From Palsa-1439 sp050015495 (lineage in GTDB: Bacteria > Verrucomicrobiota > Verrucomicrobiia > Palsa-1439), in contig JBEKBH010000003.1 of the NCBI GenBank assembly GCA_050015495.1, positions 62,001 to 126,000 on the forward strand: DNA of 64,000 nucleotides. The letters are read 5' to 3'. The stretch's first letter is position 1. The number at the start of each line of letters is the position of its first letter. Below the pieces are notes generated by a model. That model did no database searches. It was not told the origin of the DNA and was given only the letters and a program-made list of their open reading frames with translations. Position numbers and translations under genes: made by a program. Of this stretch, positions 53,618 to 63,868 are shown in pieces.

Positions 53618-53690
53618 CATTACACTGGAGCCTGTGCCGATGACGCTTTCGGCGTGGTTTAGTGCTCCTCGTTAGACATCACTGCGGGTT

Positions 53691-54320
53691 ATGTTTGGCA
53701 TTCACAACTATTGGTTATTCATCGTAAGCGGACTTCTGCTTAATATCACTCCCGGTCAAGACACGCTCTATATTGTTGGGAGGAGCACTTCGCAAGGACG
53801 GCGCGCCGGCGTACTTTCCGTCCTTGGGATAAGCACGGGCTGTCTGGTTCACACACTCGCCGCAGCATTTGGTTTGTCAGCGGTATTGGTCGCTTCCAGT
53901 CACGCGTTTATGGTTGTCAAGTTCATTGGAGCAGCCTATCTCGTCTATCTTGGTTTTCAGATGCTGTTCAGTCGTGCTTCCGCACACAACGAAGTCACGA
54001 GCGGTCCACCCGTCCCCGGCTGGGTCATTTACCGGCAGGCGATACTTACGAATGTTCTGAACCCCAAGGTGGCTCTTTTCTTCATGGCATTTCTTCCACA
54101 GTTTATCGAACCAGGCAGCGGTATGAAGGTGATGGCTTTTCTTATTCTCGGCCTGACCTTTATTTTCAATGGCACTATTTGGTGTATGCTGGTTGTGTGG
54201 TTCGCGTCGGCCTTTAGCCAGCGCCTTCGGCAGCGGCACTCAACGGAGTCGTGGCTCAAGCGAGCTACGGGTGCCTTGTTTATTGGTCTGGGACTGAAAA
54301 TAGCATTTGAGAAAACGTGA
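53691..54320 (+). CDS. LysE/RhtB family amino acid exporter
   Basis: 209 residues, about six membrane spans; the start LLLNITPGQDTLYIVGRS is the RhtB-family signature. Members export Thr, homoserine lactone, Lys, or O-acetylserine and cysteine (EamB-like). Placement between a serine acetyltransferase and a cysteine desulfurase makes the last option attractive, but this is inference. GC is clearly lower than in neighbours, suggesting later acquisition. Confidence 0.88.
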   Translation: MFGIHNYWLFIVSGLLLNITPGQDTLYIVGRSTSQGRRAGVLSVLGISTGCLVHTLAAAFGLSAVLVASSHAFMVVKFIGAAYLVYLGFQMLFSRASAHNEVTSGPPVPGWVIYRQAILTNVLNPKVALFFMAFLPQFIEPGSGMKVMAFLILGLTFIFNGTIWCMLVVWFASAFSQRLRQRHSTESWLKRATGALFIGLGLKIAFEKT

Positions 54321-54399
54321 TACCTAATCCTTTCATTACTGCGAGGCTGGTTTGCGGCGCCAAACCGACCCGCGAACAGGATTCGCGGGACTGATTACC

Positions 54400-55554
54400 A
54401 TGAGCCGCATCTACGCCGACCATAACGCGACCACGCCGCTGGATCCCACGGTGCTGGACGCGATGTTGCCATATCTGCGGGAACATTTCGGCAATGCCAG
54501 CAGCGTGCATGTGTTTGGACGCGAGGCGCGGGCGGCGATCGACGATGCGCGGGTGCGCGTGGCGAAACTGTTGGGCGCGCAGGAAGGGGAGATTGTTTTC
54601 ACAGGCGGCGGCACCGAGGCGGACAACATGGCGGTGTTTGGCGTGGCGCGCGCGTTGCGGAAGAAGGGTCGGCACATTATTGCCAGCAGCATCGAGCACC
54701 ACGCGGTGCTGCACGCCTGCCAGTATCTCGAAAAGACGGGCGAATGCGAGGTCACGTATCTGCCCGTGAACCGCGATTGCCTGGTCGATCCCGGCGACCT
54801 GCGAACGGCGATCCGCGACGATACGGTGTTGGTCTCGGTGATGTCGGCAAACAATGAGACCGGCACGATCCAGCCCATACCGGAACTGGCGGCGATCTGC
54901 CGGGAGCGCGGCGTTCCGTTTCACACCGACGCGGTGCAATCGTTCGGCAAGGTGCCGGTGAATGTGGGCGATTGGGGAGTGGATTTGCTGTCGATGGCGG
55001 CGCACAAGTTTTACGGGCCGAAGGGCAGCGGTGTGCTGTACGCGCGGCGCGGGACGAAGATGGAGCCGTTGCTGTTTGGCGGAAGCCACGAGAACGAGCG
55101 GCGGGCGGGCACGGAAAACGTGGCGGCGATCGTCGGCTTGGCCAAGGCAGCGGAGTTGGCGACGGCGAAGATGGACGAGGAACAGGTCCGGCTGTTCTGG
55201 CTTACCGAGAATCTTGGCGAAGAGATTACGAAGCGCGTGACGGGGGTGCACCGCAACGGTCACGAAAAACGACGCATCGGCAACACCATCAATTTCAGTT
55301 TCGAGGGATGCGAGGAAGAAGGCCTGTTGCTCGGGCTCGATCTGGAAGGTGTGGCGGTTTCGAGCGGATCGGCGTGCGCGGTCGGTTCCCTCGAACCATC
55401 GCACGTGCTCAAGGCGATGGGAGTATCGCACGAATTGTCGCGGGCGGCGGTGCGATTTTCGTTTGGGGCGGGCAATACTCTCGCCGATATCGACAATATC
55501 GTCGAAGCGCTGACAAGAGTGGTTGGCCGACTACGACAATTTGCGCGCGCGTAG
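54400..55554 (+). CDS. Cysteine desulfurase (NifS/IscS family)
   Basis: 384 residues. YADHNATTPLDPTVL at the start, PLP lysine K203 (AAHKFYGPKGSG), and active-site C326 in SSGSACAVGS. Takes sulfur from cysteine for Fe-S clusters or tRNA thiolation. ATG 54400; a GGTTTG/CAAACC hairpin lies at 54349-54366 between the exporter stop and this start. It is followed by tRNA-Cys. Confidence 0.95.
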   Translation: MSRIYADHNATTPLDPTVLDAMLPYLREHFGNASSVHVFGREARAAIDDARVRVAKLLGAQEGEIVFTGGGTEADNMAVFGVARALRKKGRHIIASSIEHHAVLHACQYLEKTGECEVTYLPVNRDCLVDPGDLRTAIRDDTVLVSVMSANNETGTIQPIPELAAICRERGVPFHTDAVQSFGKVPVNVGDWGVDLLSMAAHKFYGPKGSGVLYARRGTKMEPLLFGGSHENERRAGTENVAAIVGLAKAAELATAKMDEEQVRLFWLTENLGEEITKRVTGVHRNGHEKRRIGNTINFSFEGCEEEGLLLGLDLEGVAVSSGSACAVGSLEPSHVLKAMGVSHELSRAAVRFSFGAGNTLADIDNIVEALTRVVGRLRQFARA

Positions 55555-55648
55555 GCAGGAGGAAAATTTGCGGGTTCGCCCGCCGTTACCAGCTTTTTTC
55601 CACTGGCCACAAGCCGCAGGGCGTGGTATTCTGGTGGGGTCGAGGGAG

Positions 55649-55723
55649 GGCGGGTTAGCCAAGTGGTAAGGCGGGAGTCTGCAAAACTCCTATCCGTCGG
55701 TTCGATTCCGACACCCGCCTCCA
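55649..55723 (+). tRNA. tRNA-Cys (anticodon GCA), CCA encoded
   Basis: 75 nt. Acceptor GGCGGGT pairs with ACCCGCC, discriminator T and encoded CCA; anticodon stem GGAGT/ACTCC with loop CTGCAAA giving anticodon GCA; T arm GTCGGTTCGATTCCGAC. All arms fold. It sits 94 nt after the cysteine desulfurase gene on the same strand. Confidence 0.97.
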
Positions 55724-55880
55724 ATTCTTTCTTCTGGCAGAGCGACATGGCCCGTTGTCTGGGACGGTGCGAGTCCAAGCCCCGTCGGCGAGAGCGCAGG
55801 TATATCGAGAAGGTTCTTGGTCCCTGTCACCTATTCGGCGGGATTTATCTTCGCGGACCGGACGACGAAACCGGAGGCCA

Positions 55881-56360
55881 CTACTCTTTTGGTCTGGAGC
55901 CAACGAGAGAGTCGATCGTGGCGATTAGCTCGCGGGCGTCCAACGGCTTCTTGAGAAACTTGTCAACCCCGTCACGGAAGGACGCCGCCACTTGATTGGG
56001 GTTCGATGATGTGACGGCCACGACTTTGATCGACGGGTTGAGTTTCCGCAAATGGCGAAGCGTTTCGTCCCCATTGAGGTTGGGCATGGTGTAATCGAGG
56101 AGCACGAGACGGATGTCGCTGGGGGCATACGTAAGCATGGTGAGACCTTTGACGCCGGAGGACGCGTTCAAGACATTGTAACCGTGCTTGCGCAACACCG
56201 AGCTCACCAGATGCAGGAACGACGCATCGTCATCCACGACCAGGACGGTGAACTCGTTGCGATAGACGAGCTTGCCCGAGGGCTTGTCATACTGCCCTGT
56301 GGGCGGTTGTCTGTAGGTGTCCACCATTCCTTCAATAAATGATTCAGAAACCTGTGTCAT
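55881..56360 (-). CDS. Receiver-only response regulator
   Basis: 159 residues. An N-terminal 36-residue extension, then a CheY-like receiver with DDD at 43-45, phospho-acceptor D89 (LLDYTMPNLNG), VTSS and K in LKKPLD. No output domain and no kinase nearby. An alternative start is the ATG at 56327. Confidence 0.87.
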   Translation of the reverse strand: MTQVSESFIEGMVDTYRQPPTGQYDKPSGKLVYRNEFTVLVVDDDASFLHLVSSVLRKHGYNVLNASSGVKGLTMLTYAPSDIRLVLLDYTMPNLNGDETLRHLRKLNPSIKVVAVTSSNPNQVAASFRDGVDKFLKKPLDARELIATIDSLVGSRPKE

Positions 56361-56773
56361 GCCCTATGTGAGGATGCATACTGTATGCCAAGATCGAGGA
56401 TGGCAAACTGCACGGAAGTATCGACATTGGAAGGTGTTAATCAGTTCCCGTCGCCAGCCATTGTGTGCGGAAAGGATTTCACCTGCCGCTGTTCTTGGGC
56501 AGGCAGAAGCCGGTGTGCCCTTCCGGAGATGCAGGGTAAACAGTCTCTTGACCTTCCATCCGTCGCCGGATATTCCTCGTGTTGGATGGAACAGAAAGGC
56601 ACCTGTAGCACCACGGTCGCAGCCGACCGAATTTCGGAAACCAGTAGGGGCGGCACGCTGTTACATCCGGAACCTGAAGTTGCCACACCTGACTCGCATG
56701 GATGGAGAGGCATACGGGGCCTTTCACGCTCTGCCGTCACCCTTGTTTGCGATCTTGTGACGGGAATGTCGCC
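56361..56773. other. Gene-free stretch
   Basis: 413 nt between two divergent genes. No RNA gene or conserved coding sequence recognised. Confidence 0.5.
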
Positions 56774-58660
56774 GTGAGTGTCTCCCGGGAAAGCGATCGA
56801 GTTGGACGTCTGGCCCTTTTCTTTGGGCTGTTTGTGCTGTTTTGGCTGGTGCTGGTCAACCCGCCGACTCGAAGCTTTCTTCCTGAAGTGGACGCGTCGT
56901 GGCAGGGTGCCCTGAGCTACTTTGCCTTCCAAGGCTTGCAATTCGGGAAAGACACGATTTTTACCTATGGCCCGCTGGGATATATCACGACCGACACGTA
57001 TTCGGGCTATCTTCTGACGAGCCGGATTGGTTTCGACCTGGCGCTGAAGGGCGTCTTTGCGATGCTCATGGCCGGGCTGGCAGTGCGGCTGCGCCCTGTT
57101 TTGCGGTGGTGGTTTTTCGTGAATGTCGTTCTTCTCTCGGTGGCTTCACCCGACGCGGTGTATTTGTTTGTCATTGCCCTATCAGCCTGTTTGGTGATCG
57201 GGTCTCAATTATCCCCAGGACTTGCACTCGGTACGGGGATCCTCTTTGCCTTTGTGTCGCTCACCAAGTTCACTTTTTTCCTGCAATGCGGGGCCAGCCT
57301 GCTGATCGTTGTCGTGTACGCACTGTCGAAACGGAAATGGCGTCGGGCGAGTGGACTGGCGATGACGTATCTCGTTTGTCTGTTGTTGTTTTGGTGTCTT
57401 GCCAAACAGCAGGTCTCGGGGTTTCTGCCGTTTCTGCGCGGGGCCTACGAGGTGGCGTCCGGGTATACCGAGGCGATGGCGGCTACCGGGTCGTGGTTGG
57501 CGTTCTGGAGCGGTTTGGGCGAACTCCTGCTGGGGGTGAGTCTGCTCATTGGTCTGGCGTGCGCCAGCAAGGAAAAGGACCGCGATCTGGCAATCCTGCT
57601 CGTCCTCGGGGTGGCGTTGTTCCTCGCCTGGAAAGAAAGTTTCGTTCGTGCCGACCTCTGGCATATTGACAACTTGTTTGCCTTTCTGCTCTTCGTCGAG
57701 CCGGCGGCATGGGCCGTCTTTCGTCCGCCAGCCAAACACCGTGCACTGCTGCTCGGAATGACGCTCATCGCACTGCTGTCTTCTTATGTCCTCGTGTTCC
57801 TGATCCAGCCGGAGTTTTTCGCGGAGTTGCTCCCGCGAGCTAATGACAGAGTCGTCCTGAACCGAACGACCTTCTTCCATCCGTCTGATTTTCGCGCGCA
57901 GCTGGAAAATGGGCTGTCACAAGTCAAAGAACAGAACGCCCTGCCCATCATCAAACATCTGATCGGCCGGGATTCCGTCGACGTATTTGGTCACGAGCAG
58001 GCGATCGCAATCTTGAACGGCCTTAACTATCAGCCCCGCCCCGTGTTTCAAGGGTACTCGGCTTATACCCCGTTTCTCGTCGCCCGCAACCGCGGCTTTT
58101 ATCTCGGGCCCACGGCTCCAAAATTTGTCATTCTCAAGTGTGAGACCATTGATGACCGCTTTGCGGCCGAAGATGACGCGGGCGCGCTGGAAGTGATCCT
58201 GCAGAACTATGGGGTGTTCGCCGGGGAGAATGAGTATCTGCTGTTGAAGCGGGATGTGGGGAGCCCGCGGCTTGCCCCCCACCGCCTGCTTCGCGAAGGA
58301 ACAGCCACCTGGGGTGATCCGCTGCCGCTGTCGGCCTACCCGTGCCCCGTGTGGATCGAGATCGAGATTGACAGCACCTGGTTGGGGAAGCTGCGCGAGT
58401 TTCTGTACAAACCCGCGGGTATCACAATGACCCTGGAGACGCTTGATCACGAAACCAAGCATTACCGGCTCATTCGCCCACTTGCCAGAAGCGGGTTTAT
58501 GGTCAACCCGGCACTTCGCAACCGGGCCGACCTGTTGGAAATGTACATGAATCCAAGCAAAGGGAATGCCTCGTCCGTGACTCTTAACGTGGCGGATTCA
58601 GCGCGTCCGTTGTATGGGGCAACATACCATTACCGGATCTACGCAGAAGGCATGAATTGA
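56774..58660 (+). CDS. Large polytopic membrane protein, unknown function
   Basis: About 628 residues if the GTG at 56774 is used. Roughly ten spans fill residues 10-375, with a loop DASWQGALSYFAFQGLQFGK and FTYGPLGYITTDTYSG; a C-terminal extracytoplasmic domain of about 230 residues follows. The layout resembles uncharacterised envelope glycosyltransferase-like proteins, but no DE catalytic loop is certain. The start is unsure. Confidence 0.65.
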   Translation: MSVSRESDRVGRLALFFGLFVLFWLVLVNPPTRSFLPEVDASWQGALSYFAFQGLQFGKDTIFTYGPLGYITTDTYSGYLLTSRIGFDLALKGVFAMLMAGLAVRLRPVLRWWFFVNVVLLSVASPDAVYLFVIALSACLVIGSQLSPGLALGTGILFAFVSLTKFTFFLQCGASLLIVVVYALSKRKWRRASGLAMTYLVCLLLFWCLAKQQVSGFLPFLRGAYEVASGYTEAMAATGSWLAFWSGLGELLLGVSLLIGLACASKEKDRDLAILLVLGVALFLAWKESFVRADLWHIDNLFAFLLFVEPAAWAVFRPPAKHRALLLGMTLIALLSSYVLVFLIQPEFFAELLPRANDRVVLNRTTFFHPSDFRAQLENGLSQVKEQNALPIIKHLIGRDSVDVFGHEQAIAILNGLNYQPRPVFQGYSAYTPFLVARNRGFYLGPTAPKFVILKCETIDDRFAAEDDAGALEVILQNYGVFAGENEYLLLKRDVGSPRLAPHRLLREGTATWGDPLPLSAYPCPVWIEIEIDSTWLGKLREFLYKPAGITMTLETLDHETKHYRLIRPLARSGFMVNPALRNRADLLEMYMNPSKGNASSVTLNVADSARPLYGATYHYRIYAEGMN

Positions 58661-58709
58661 ACTCGAACTCCACTCCCGACCGGGCCCAAACGCGGTGTGA
58701 CGCGGTGGG

Positions 58710-59390
58710 CTACTCGGCCTGTGCCGGTGGCCAAAACAGGAATCGCGCGTAGCCGTAGGCGATCATTTCGCCAACAACCGTGCGGACGCCCTCGCTTGAT
58801 TGCCACCACCGATTGGGGTCGTAGTCTTGATTCTCAATGCTGATGATGCCCACTTGATACTCGCGGCCCAATGCCTTGCGGAAGAGCAGGCGCGTGCGCC
58901 GTGAGTGGTCGGCCATCGTCATGATATTGAGCGACGCGGTGTCGATGTGATGACGATGGAGCCAGGTATGCAACGCAACTGCTGACGCGTACGTGCGATC
59001 CCGGGTCACCCTGGCGGCGGGCAGGGCCTCGATCGTGTTCGTATCGACGCCGAGCCGAATCAACGTGGCCGCACCGAGTTCGGCCCAGTTTGTGTAGCCA
59101 CACAGGAGGGTGCCGGAGCTTATGGGTCCGCCGGTCACGAGGATCTTGCGGTAGTGATCGCCCGCGACGTTAGCCAGCGCTCTTTGCAGCGCATAATCCG
59201 GAATCCATCCTTCAATCACGAGGATGTCGCTGGGGACCGGATCATTCACGGTGAGGAATGTGTGCGCTCCGCTGATACCGAGTGCGGCGAGTGCAACCCC
59301 GAGTAGCAGCAGGACGATCCAACCCCGCAGGGTCGGAATCAGGCACTCCCGACGCTGCCACATGCCCCAGGTGTGTTTGCTCGGTTTCAA
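58710..59390 (-). CDS. YdcF/SanA-like (DUF218) membrane protein
   Basis: 226 residues. One span near the N-terminus (GWIVLLLLGVALAALGISG), then a DUF218 fold with DILVIEGW, ILVTGG, the T-x-x-DRTYASA segment and IMTMADHSRRTRLLF. Proteins of this family act in envelope or polysaccharide metabolism, but their chemistry is poorly known. Confidence 0.8.
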   Translation of the reverse strand: MKPSKHTWGMWQRRECLIPTLRGWIVLLLLGVALAALGISGAHTFLTVNDPVPSDILVIEGWIPDYALQRALANVAGDHYRKILVTGGPISSGTLLCGYTNWAELGAATLIRLGVDTNTIEALPAARVTRDRTYASAVALHTWLHRHHIDTASLNIMTMADHSRRTRLLFRKALGREYQVGIISIENQDYDPNRWWQSSEGVRTVVGEMIAYGYARFLFWPPAQAE

Positions 59391-59544
59391 GTGAGTGGCG
59401 AGCGGATCGGTCCGTTTCCGTGCGCCACGGCTCCATGCTGGTGGTTTCGTGACGTCTTAATCAAGCACAATCAAGGCGTGGAATGAATCAAACCTGCCGT
59501 CATTCTGGTGGCGCACCATCAGCCGGCGGGGGGAATCAATCTCG

Positions 59545-60894
59545 TCATGGCAGCGTCTGGCGGCTCGTTAGCAGCCGCCAGTTCTTGACCGCGCGCAGAG
59601 TGGCGGAGGCTTCGGACGCGATGATGGTGCCGCCGTGCAGGTCCAACCGCACAGCGTCGCTTCGGGGCCCGGCCGGGGCGGAGAAGACCAAGGTCGTGCT
59701 GCCGCTGCCGCCTGCATATTCCAGAAACCTGCCCGATTGCAGGACCACTCGTGGTTTTCCCTTAACGGTCACACTCTCGCCAAATGTCACGGCAATCCGA
59801 CCACCCTGTTCATCGGTTCTCTGAATGACCGGCCCGTCAGTTCGTTCGGGGTCCCAGGTCCCCGCGAACGCCCACGCGGCGGTGATTTGGCCGGGTGTGG
59901 GCGACCCCGGTGCGGAGGAGAAGTTGTCCTTGTGCCACGAATAGTCGCCCCCATCACGATGGCAATTGTGGTAATAGGCGCGCTCGCCCCAAACGTTCAC
60001 GGGATCCAGGTCCCGGTTTCGCTTGGTGTCTGCTCCGGTCGGCTGGCTCCCATTGATCGGATAGACGACACGCTGCGGAGGCCGATTGCTGAGCGTCTTC
60101 GAGAACGCGCAATCCAGCAGGAAGAATTGGGCGTCGCGATGATGACGGGCCAAAATCCAACTGCTCACACCCTCCGCGCCATCGAACCGGCAGTTGCGCA
60201 GGACGAACTTCATGTCCTTATCTTTGCACCCGTCGTGCCAGATGGTCGCGTCGGCCCGGGGGTTGACCTGACGCAACGTGCAATCGGCCATGTAACTCCA
60301 GCCGCGCGGACACACGAAATCCACGGATCCACAGATGCTGAGCCGCGCCTGATACGACCGGCTGCGCTGATCTTTCGACCAGGCCAATGCCAGTGTGTCG
60401 GCCCCCTGGCTGAGCACGTCGCTGTCCTCGATCACGGTCCTGTCGGCGGTGCCATACACGGCAAACGCATGCGGACCGATGACGCCCTGGGTATTCCTGG
60501 CCGTGAGGTTTTGGACGACACAATCGTTGCCGTTAATGTTGACGACGGCGCGCCCGATCTTGTCCGGCTTCTGGTTGAACTCGTCGGTACCCTGGGGAAA
60601 TTCGATCCGCGTACCCTGTCGGCTCTGGCCTCGCAGAGTGACGAAATCAGCGTCAATCCGCACTTTCTCGTGATAGACGCCGTCTTTGATGAAGATAATC
60701 ATGCGCTGGCCGTTGTCAGACGGGATGGAATCGATGGCCTCCTGGATCGTCTTGAAATCTCCGCTGCCATCGGGCGCAACAGTGACGTCTGGTTTGATGG
60801 GTTCACCATGACTGACGCACAATGGTGAGACGACAAGCAGCGCGGTCAACATCAAGAAGGTGAGACGGCCGGCGATGGTATTTGATATATTCAT
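59545..60894 (-). CDS. Pectinesterase family protein (CE8)
   Basis: 449 residues, signal peptide at about 1-30. Right-handed beta-helix with VAPDGSGDFKTIQEAIDSI at the start, the catalytic Asp in SQGADTL and GSVDF (usual QDTL and GTIDF). Gln before the first Asp is replaced by Ala, and the canonical LGRPW is replaced by a WGERAYYHNCH segment. About 90 residues at the C-terminus form an extra beta-rich domain. Removes methyl groups from pectin in the periplasm or outside the cell. Confidence 0.8.
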   Translation of the reverse strand: MNISNTIAGRLTFLMLTALLVVSPLCVSHGEPIKPDVTVAPDGSGDFKTIQEAIDSIPSDNGQRMIIFIKDGVYHEKVRIDADFVTLRGQSRQGTRIEFPQGTDEFNQKPDKIGRAVVNINGNDCVVQNLTARNTQGVIGPHAFAVYGTADRTVIEDSDVLSQGADTLALAWSKDQRSRSYQARLSICGSVDFVCPRGWSYMADCTLRQVNPRADATIWHDGCKDKDMKFVLRNCRFDGAEGVSSWILARHHRDAQFFLLDCAFSKTLSNRPPQRVVYPINGSQPTGADTKRNRDLDPVNVWGERAYYHNCHRDGGDYSWHKDNFSSAPGSPTPGQITAAWAFAGTWDPERTDGPVIQRTDEQGGRIAVTFGESVTVKGKPRVVLQSGRFLEYAGGSGSTTLVFSAPAGPRSDAVRLDLHGGTIIASEASATLRAVKNWRLLTSRQTLP

Positions 60895-60924
60895 GGTACG
60901 GTTCCTATTCTTTGCAAACCCCCG

Positions 60925-62499
60925 TCAGGTGTAAAGAAACCAATCAAAGTCGGCGTATCCAGTTTTCCGATTACCGAAAGCTGACATGGAAAATAATCCG
61001 ACCTTGGCACCCACCCAGTTGCCTTTCCGGGCAGTGAACGGTTTGCCCAAGGGAACGAAGTTATCACCGTCCGAGCTGTAACGGAACGTGCAGACGGCGC
61101 CGGCACGAACGTCGATCACAAGTTCCACGGCCTTGGCGGGACAGGGAACACTATCCTCAATGATTTCGGAACCGTCTTCCGCTGCATTCTGGCAGGCAAC
61201 CTTGACCACGCGGTAGTTGGCCGGCGTTCGTCGGACGGCGACGTAAGAGTAATCCTGCCCCATCATGATCAGCCCCGCCTGTTGGCCAACGGCCAGGTGG
61301 CTGACGTCCAATCTGGTGGCGACCGAGAACTCCGGCGCCGGAAGCTTTTGGAGGAGCAGATGGGGGACTGGCCAGAGATTGACGGTCTTGCGTGGCGGCG
61401 GCACCGAGAACAATCGCAGCCAGCCAGGCCGCGCGGAGAGTGAATACCAGCTTTCCTGGTGGTTTGCCTGCCATTGCCATTGCCGGCCAAGCTTGCGCGA
61501 ATCGAAATCATCACTGGTCTGCGATGCGATGCTGCGGCGTCCACGCGCCATCGCCGGTTTCTTGAAGGAGGCCACGGGTTCGCCCCGGCCATCCCCATCG
61601 TCGTCGTTTCCGATCACCGGCCAATCATTGACCCATTTCATGGGCTGTAAATGGACAATGCGTCCGTAAGGACCGTGGTCTTGAAAATGGATGAACCAGG
61701 ATTCGCCGGACTTCGTTTCGACCCAGGCGCCCTGGTGAGGCCCGTTGATTTCCGTTTTGCCTTGCGCGAGAACGACCTTGTCCTCGTATGGTCCGAAAAT
61801 GTTGGTCGAACGCAGGACGGTCTGCCAACCATTCTCGACACCTCCCGCAGGAGCGAAGATGTAATATTGGCCGTCGCGCTTATAAAGCTTCGGTCCTTCA
61901 ATCGTGGGATGGCGCGCGGTGCCATCGAATACCACGGTCCCGTTGTCGAGGAGTTTCCTGCCATCCGTGCTCATGCGGTGGAGGGTGAGGAGGCTATGGA
62001 ATCCTGCGCGGCTCTTCGCCCAGGCATGGACGAGGTAGGCGTTGCCATCATCGTCCCAAAACGGGCACGGATCGATCAACCCCTTGCCGGCTTGCACGAG
62101 ATGAGGTTCCGACCACACGCGGGCCGGGTCCTTTGCCGTCGTCATGTAAATGCCTTCGTCCGGCATGGGAAAGAAAATCCAGAATTTGCCGGCGTGAAAC
62201 CGAATGGCCGGCGCCCAAACGCCGCAGCCGTGCTGGACCCCGGCGAAGCGCGGATGGGGGAGGTTGTTGACGGCATGATTGATAATTCTCCAATTGATCA
62301 GGTCGTACGAATGAAGGATTGGCAATCCGGGCGTGCAGTGGAAGCTGGAGGCCACCAGATAGAAGTCGTCGTTGTGGCGGATAACATCCGGGTCGGAGTA
62401 ATCGGCAAAGATGATCGGGTTGCGGAACGTCCGACCCTTTCCGCCGTGGCGAGGCACCGGAACACGTCGAGCAGACTTGGTCGCGGTGGGCGAGGTCAT
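60925..62499 (-). CDS. Glycoside hydrolase family 43 enzyme
   Basis: 524 residues. Five-bladed propeller landmarks: YSDPDV at 34-39 (base D36), GLIDPCPFWDDDG and the acid Glu in TIEGPKL. A C-terminal beta-sandwich of about 200 residues (GH43 C2-like) follows. Probably a xylosidase, arabinofuranosidase or related enzyme acting on plant cell wall side chains. ATG 62499 overlaps the MFS stop (ATGA), showing one operon. Confidence 0.87.
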   Translation of the reverse strand: MTSPTATKSARRVPVPRHGGKGRTFRNPIIFADYSDPDVIRHNDDFYLVASSFHCTPGLPILHSYDLINWRIINHAVNNLPHPRFAGVQHGCGVWAPAIRFHAGKFWIFFPMPDEGIYMTTAKDPARVWSEPHLVQAGKGLIDPCPFWDDDGNAYLVHAWAKSRAGFHSLLTLHRMSTDGRKLLDNGTVVFDGTARHPTIEGPKLYKRDGQYYIFAPAGGVENGWQTVLRSTNIFGPYEDKVVLAQGKTEINGPHQGAWVETKSGESWFIHFQDHGPYGRIVHLQPMKWVNDWPVIGNDDDGDGRGEPVASFKKPAMARGRRSIASQTSDDFDSRKLGRQWQWQANHQESWYSLSARPGWLRLFSVPPPRKTVNLWPVPHLLLQKLPAPEFSVATRLDVSHLAVGQQAGLIMMGQDYSYVAVRRTPANYRVVKVACQNAAEDGSEIIEDSVPCPAKAVELVIDVRAGAVCTFRYSSDGDNFVPLGKPFTARKGNWVGAKVGLFSMSAFGNRKTGYADFDWFLYT

Positions 62500-63770
62500 T
62501 CGATCCTCACCGGTTTGATTTGCGGGACGGCGATCTGGAAGATGATCCAGGCCAAAACGTAGGCGCTGCCGCAGATCAACATAATTGCCTGATACTGCCC
62601 CTGGTTCTGGAGAATGGTGCTGACGAGCCAGAAGAACGCCATGGTCGTGAGCGACGCCAGCGTGCCACCGAATCCGACGATGGACGCGACCGCGCGACGG
62701 GGAAAGATATCGGCCACAACCGTGTACATAGTGGCCGACCAGCCCTGGTGCGCCGCCGCGGCCAGCGCAAAGAAACCGGCGGCCAGCCACACGCTGCTCA
62801 CTCGCGGCGCCAGGATGACCGGCAAGGTGCCGCAGGCGCACAGCAGCGACGCGGTCTTGCGCGCGGGATTGACCCGCCAGCCGCGCTTGAGAAACCACGC
62901 GGAAATCGCCCCGCCCATGATGCTGCCGAGGCCCGCAATCGCGTAGACGATCACCAACGGGGGGCCAAATTGTTTCATGTTGAGGTGAAACTGTTTGTTG
63001 AAGAAGTCCGGCAACCAGAACCCGTAGAACCACCAGACCGGGCCAACCAATACACAGGTGCCATAGTACCCCCAGGCCTCGCGGTAGCCAAGCAGTCTCG
63101 TCCACGGGATCTTCAACTCGAGTTGGCCCGCCCCGGCGTGAATGTGGGCGAGTTCGTTCGCATCGACCCGTTTCGATGTCTCCGGCGGATCGTACAGGCC
63201 AAGCCAGAAACAGAGCCAGACCAAGTCAACCAGGCCAAGGGCAATGAACGCTCCTCTCCAGCCGAAGTGGATCGCCAGCACCGGCACGAGCAGTGGTCCG
63301 AACATGGCCCCAATGTTGGCCCCGGAATTGAACAGGCCCGTGGCGACGGAACGTTCCTTGGGAGGAAACCATTCCGTGGTCGTGCGGATGGCGGCGGGAA
63401 AATTGCCGGATTCGCCGAGTCCCAGTGCGAACCGCGACGCGCAGAAACCCGGTACCGAGCGCGCCAGCGCGTGTGACATGGCTGCCAGGCTCCAGAAAAC
63501 GACGGAAAGCGCGTAGGCGCTCTTGGTGCCCAGCCAGTCGATGAACGGCCCGAAGAGGATTTGCCCAATCGTGTAGGAAGCCTGGAACGCGATGGCGATA
63601 GTGCCGTAGTCTCGTTCGGACCAGCCAAACACCCCGGAAAGCTCGGGCTTGAGGATGCCGAGAATCTGGCGATCCATGTAATTGATCAGGCAGGCGACAA
63701 ACAGCAGGGCACAGATGACCCACCGAAACCGGCCGGTGGGTGACGTTGGCGAAGCCGGCTCGTTTGCCAT
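62496..63770 (-). CDS. MFS transporter, ACS (hexuronate-type) family
   Basis: About 424 residues from ATG 63770 (63812 also possible). Twelve spans, with LINYMDRQILGILKPEL, GLGESGNFPAAIRTTTEWFP and FNSGANIGAMFGPLL typical of the anion:cation symporters that include ExuT. Likely imports hexuronates or oligosaccharides released by the enzymes of this operon. Confidence 0.85.
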   Translation of the reverse strand: MANEPASPTSPTGRFRWVICALLFVACLINYMDRQILGILKPELSGVFGWSERDYGTIAIAFQASYTIGQILFGPFIDWLGTKSAYALSVVFWSLAAMSHALARSVPGFCASRFALGLGESGNFPAAIRTTTEWFPPKERSVATGLFNSGANIGAMFGPLLVPVLAIHFGWRGAFIALGLVDLVWLCFWLGLYDPPETSKRVDANELAHIHAGAGQLELKIPWTRLLGYREAWGYYGTCVLVGPVWWFYGFWLPDFFNKQFHLNMKQFGPPLVIVYAIAGLGSIMGGAISAWFLKRGWRVNPARKTASLLCACGTLPVILAPRVSSVWLAAGFFALAAAAHQGWSATMYTVVADIFPRRAVASIVGFGGTLASLTTMAFFWLVSTILQNQGQYQAIMLICGSAYVLAWIIFQIAVPQIKPVRIE

Positions 63771-63868
63771 GGGGCTGGTTGCTTGTCCTTTGCCCGCAAG
63801 CATTGGCGTCACTCCGTCAGTCGAACCATTTGATGCTCAAAGGGAACCACCCGCCCGAGCGCGACGGA

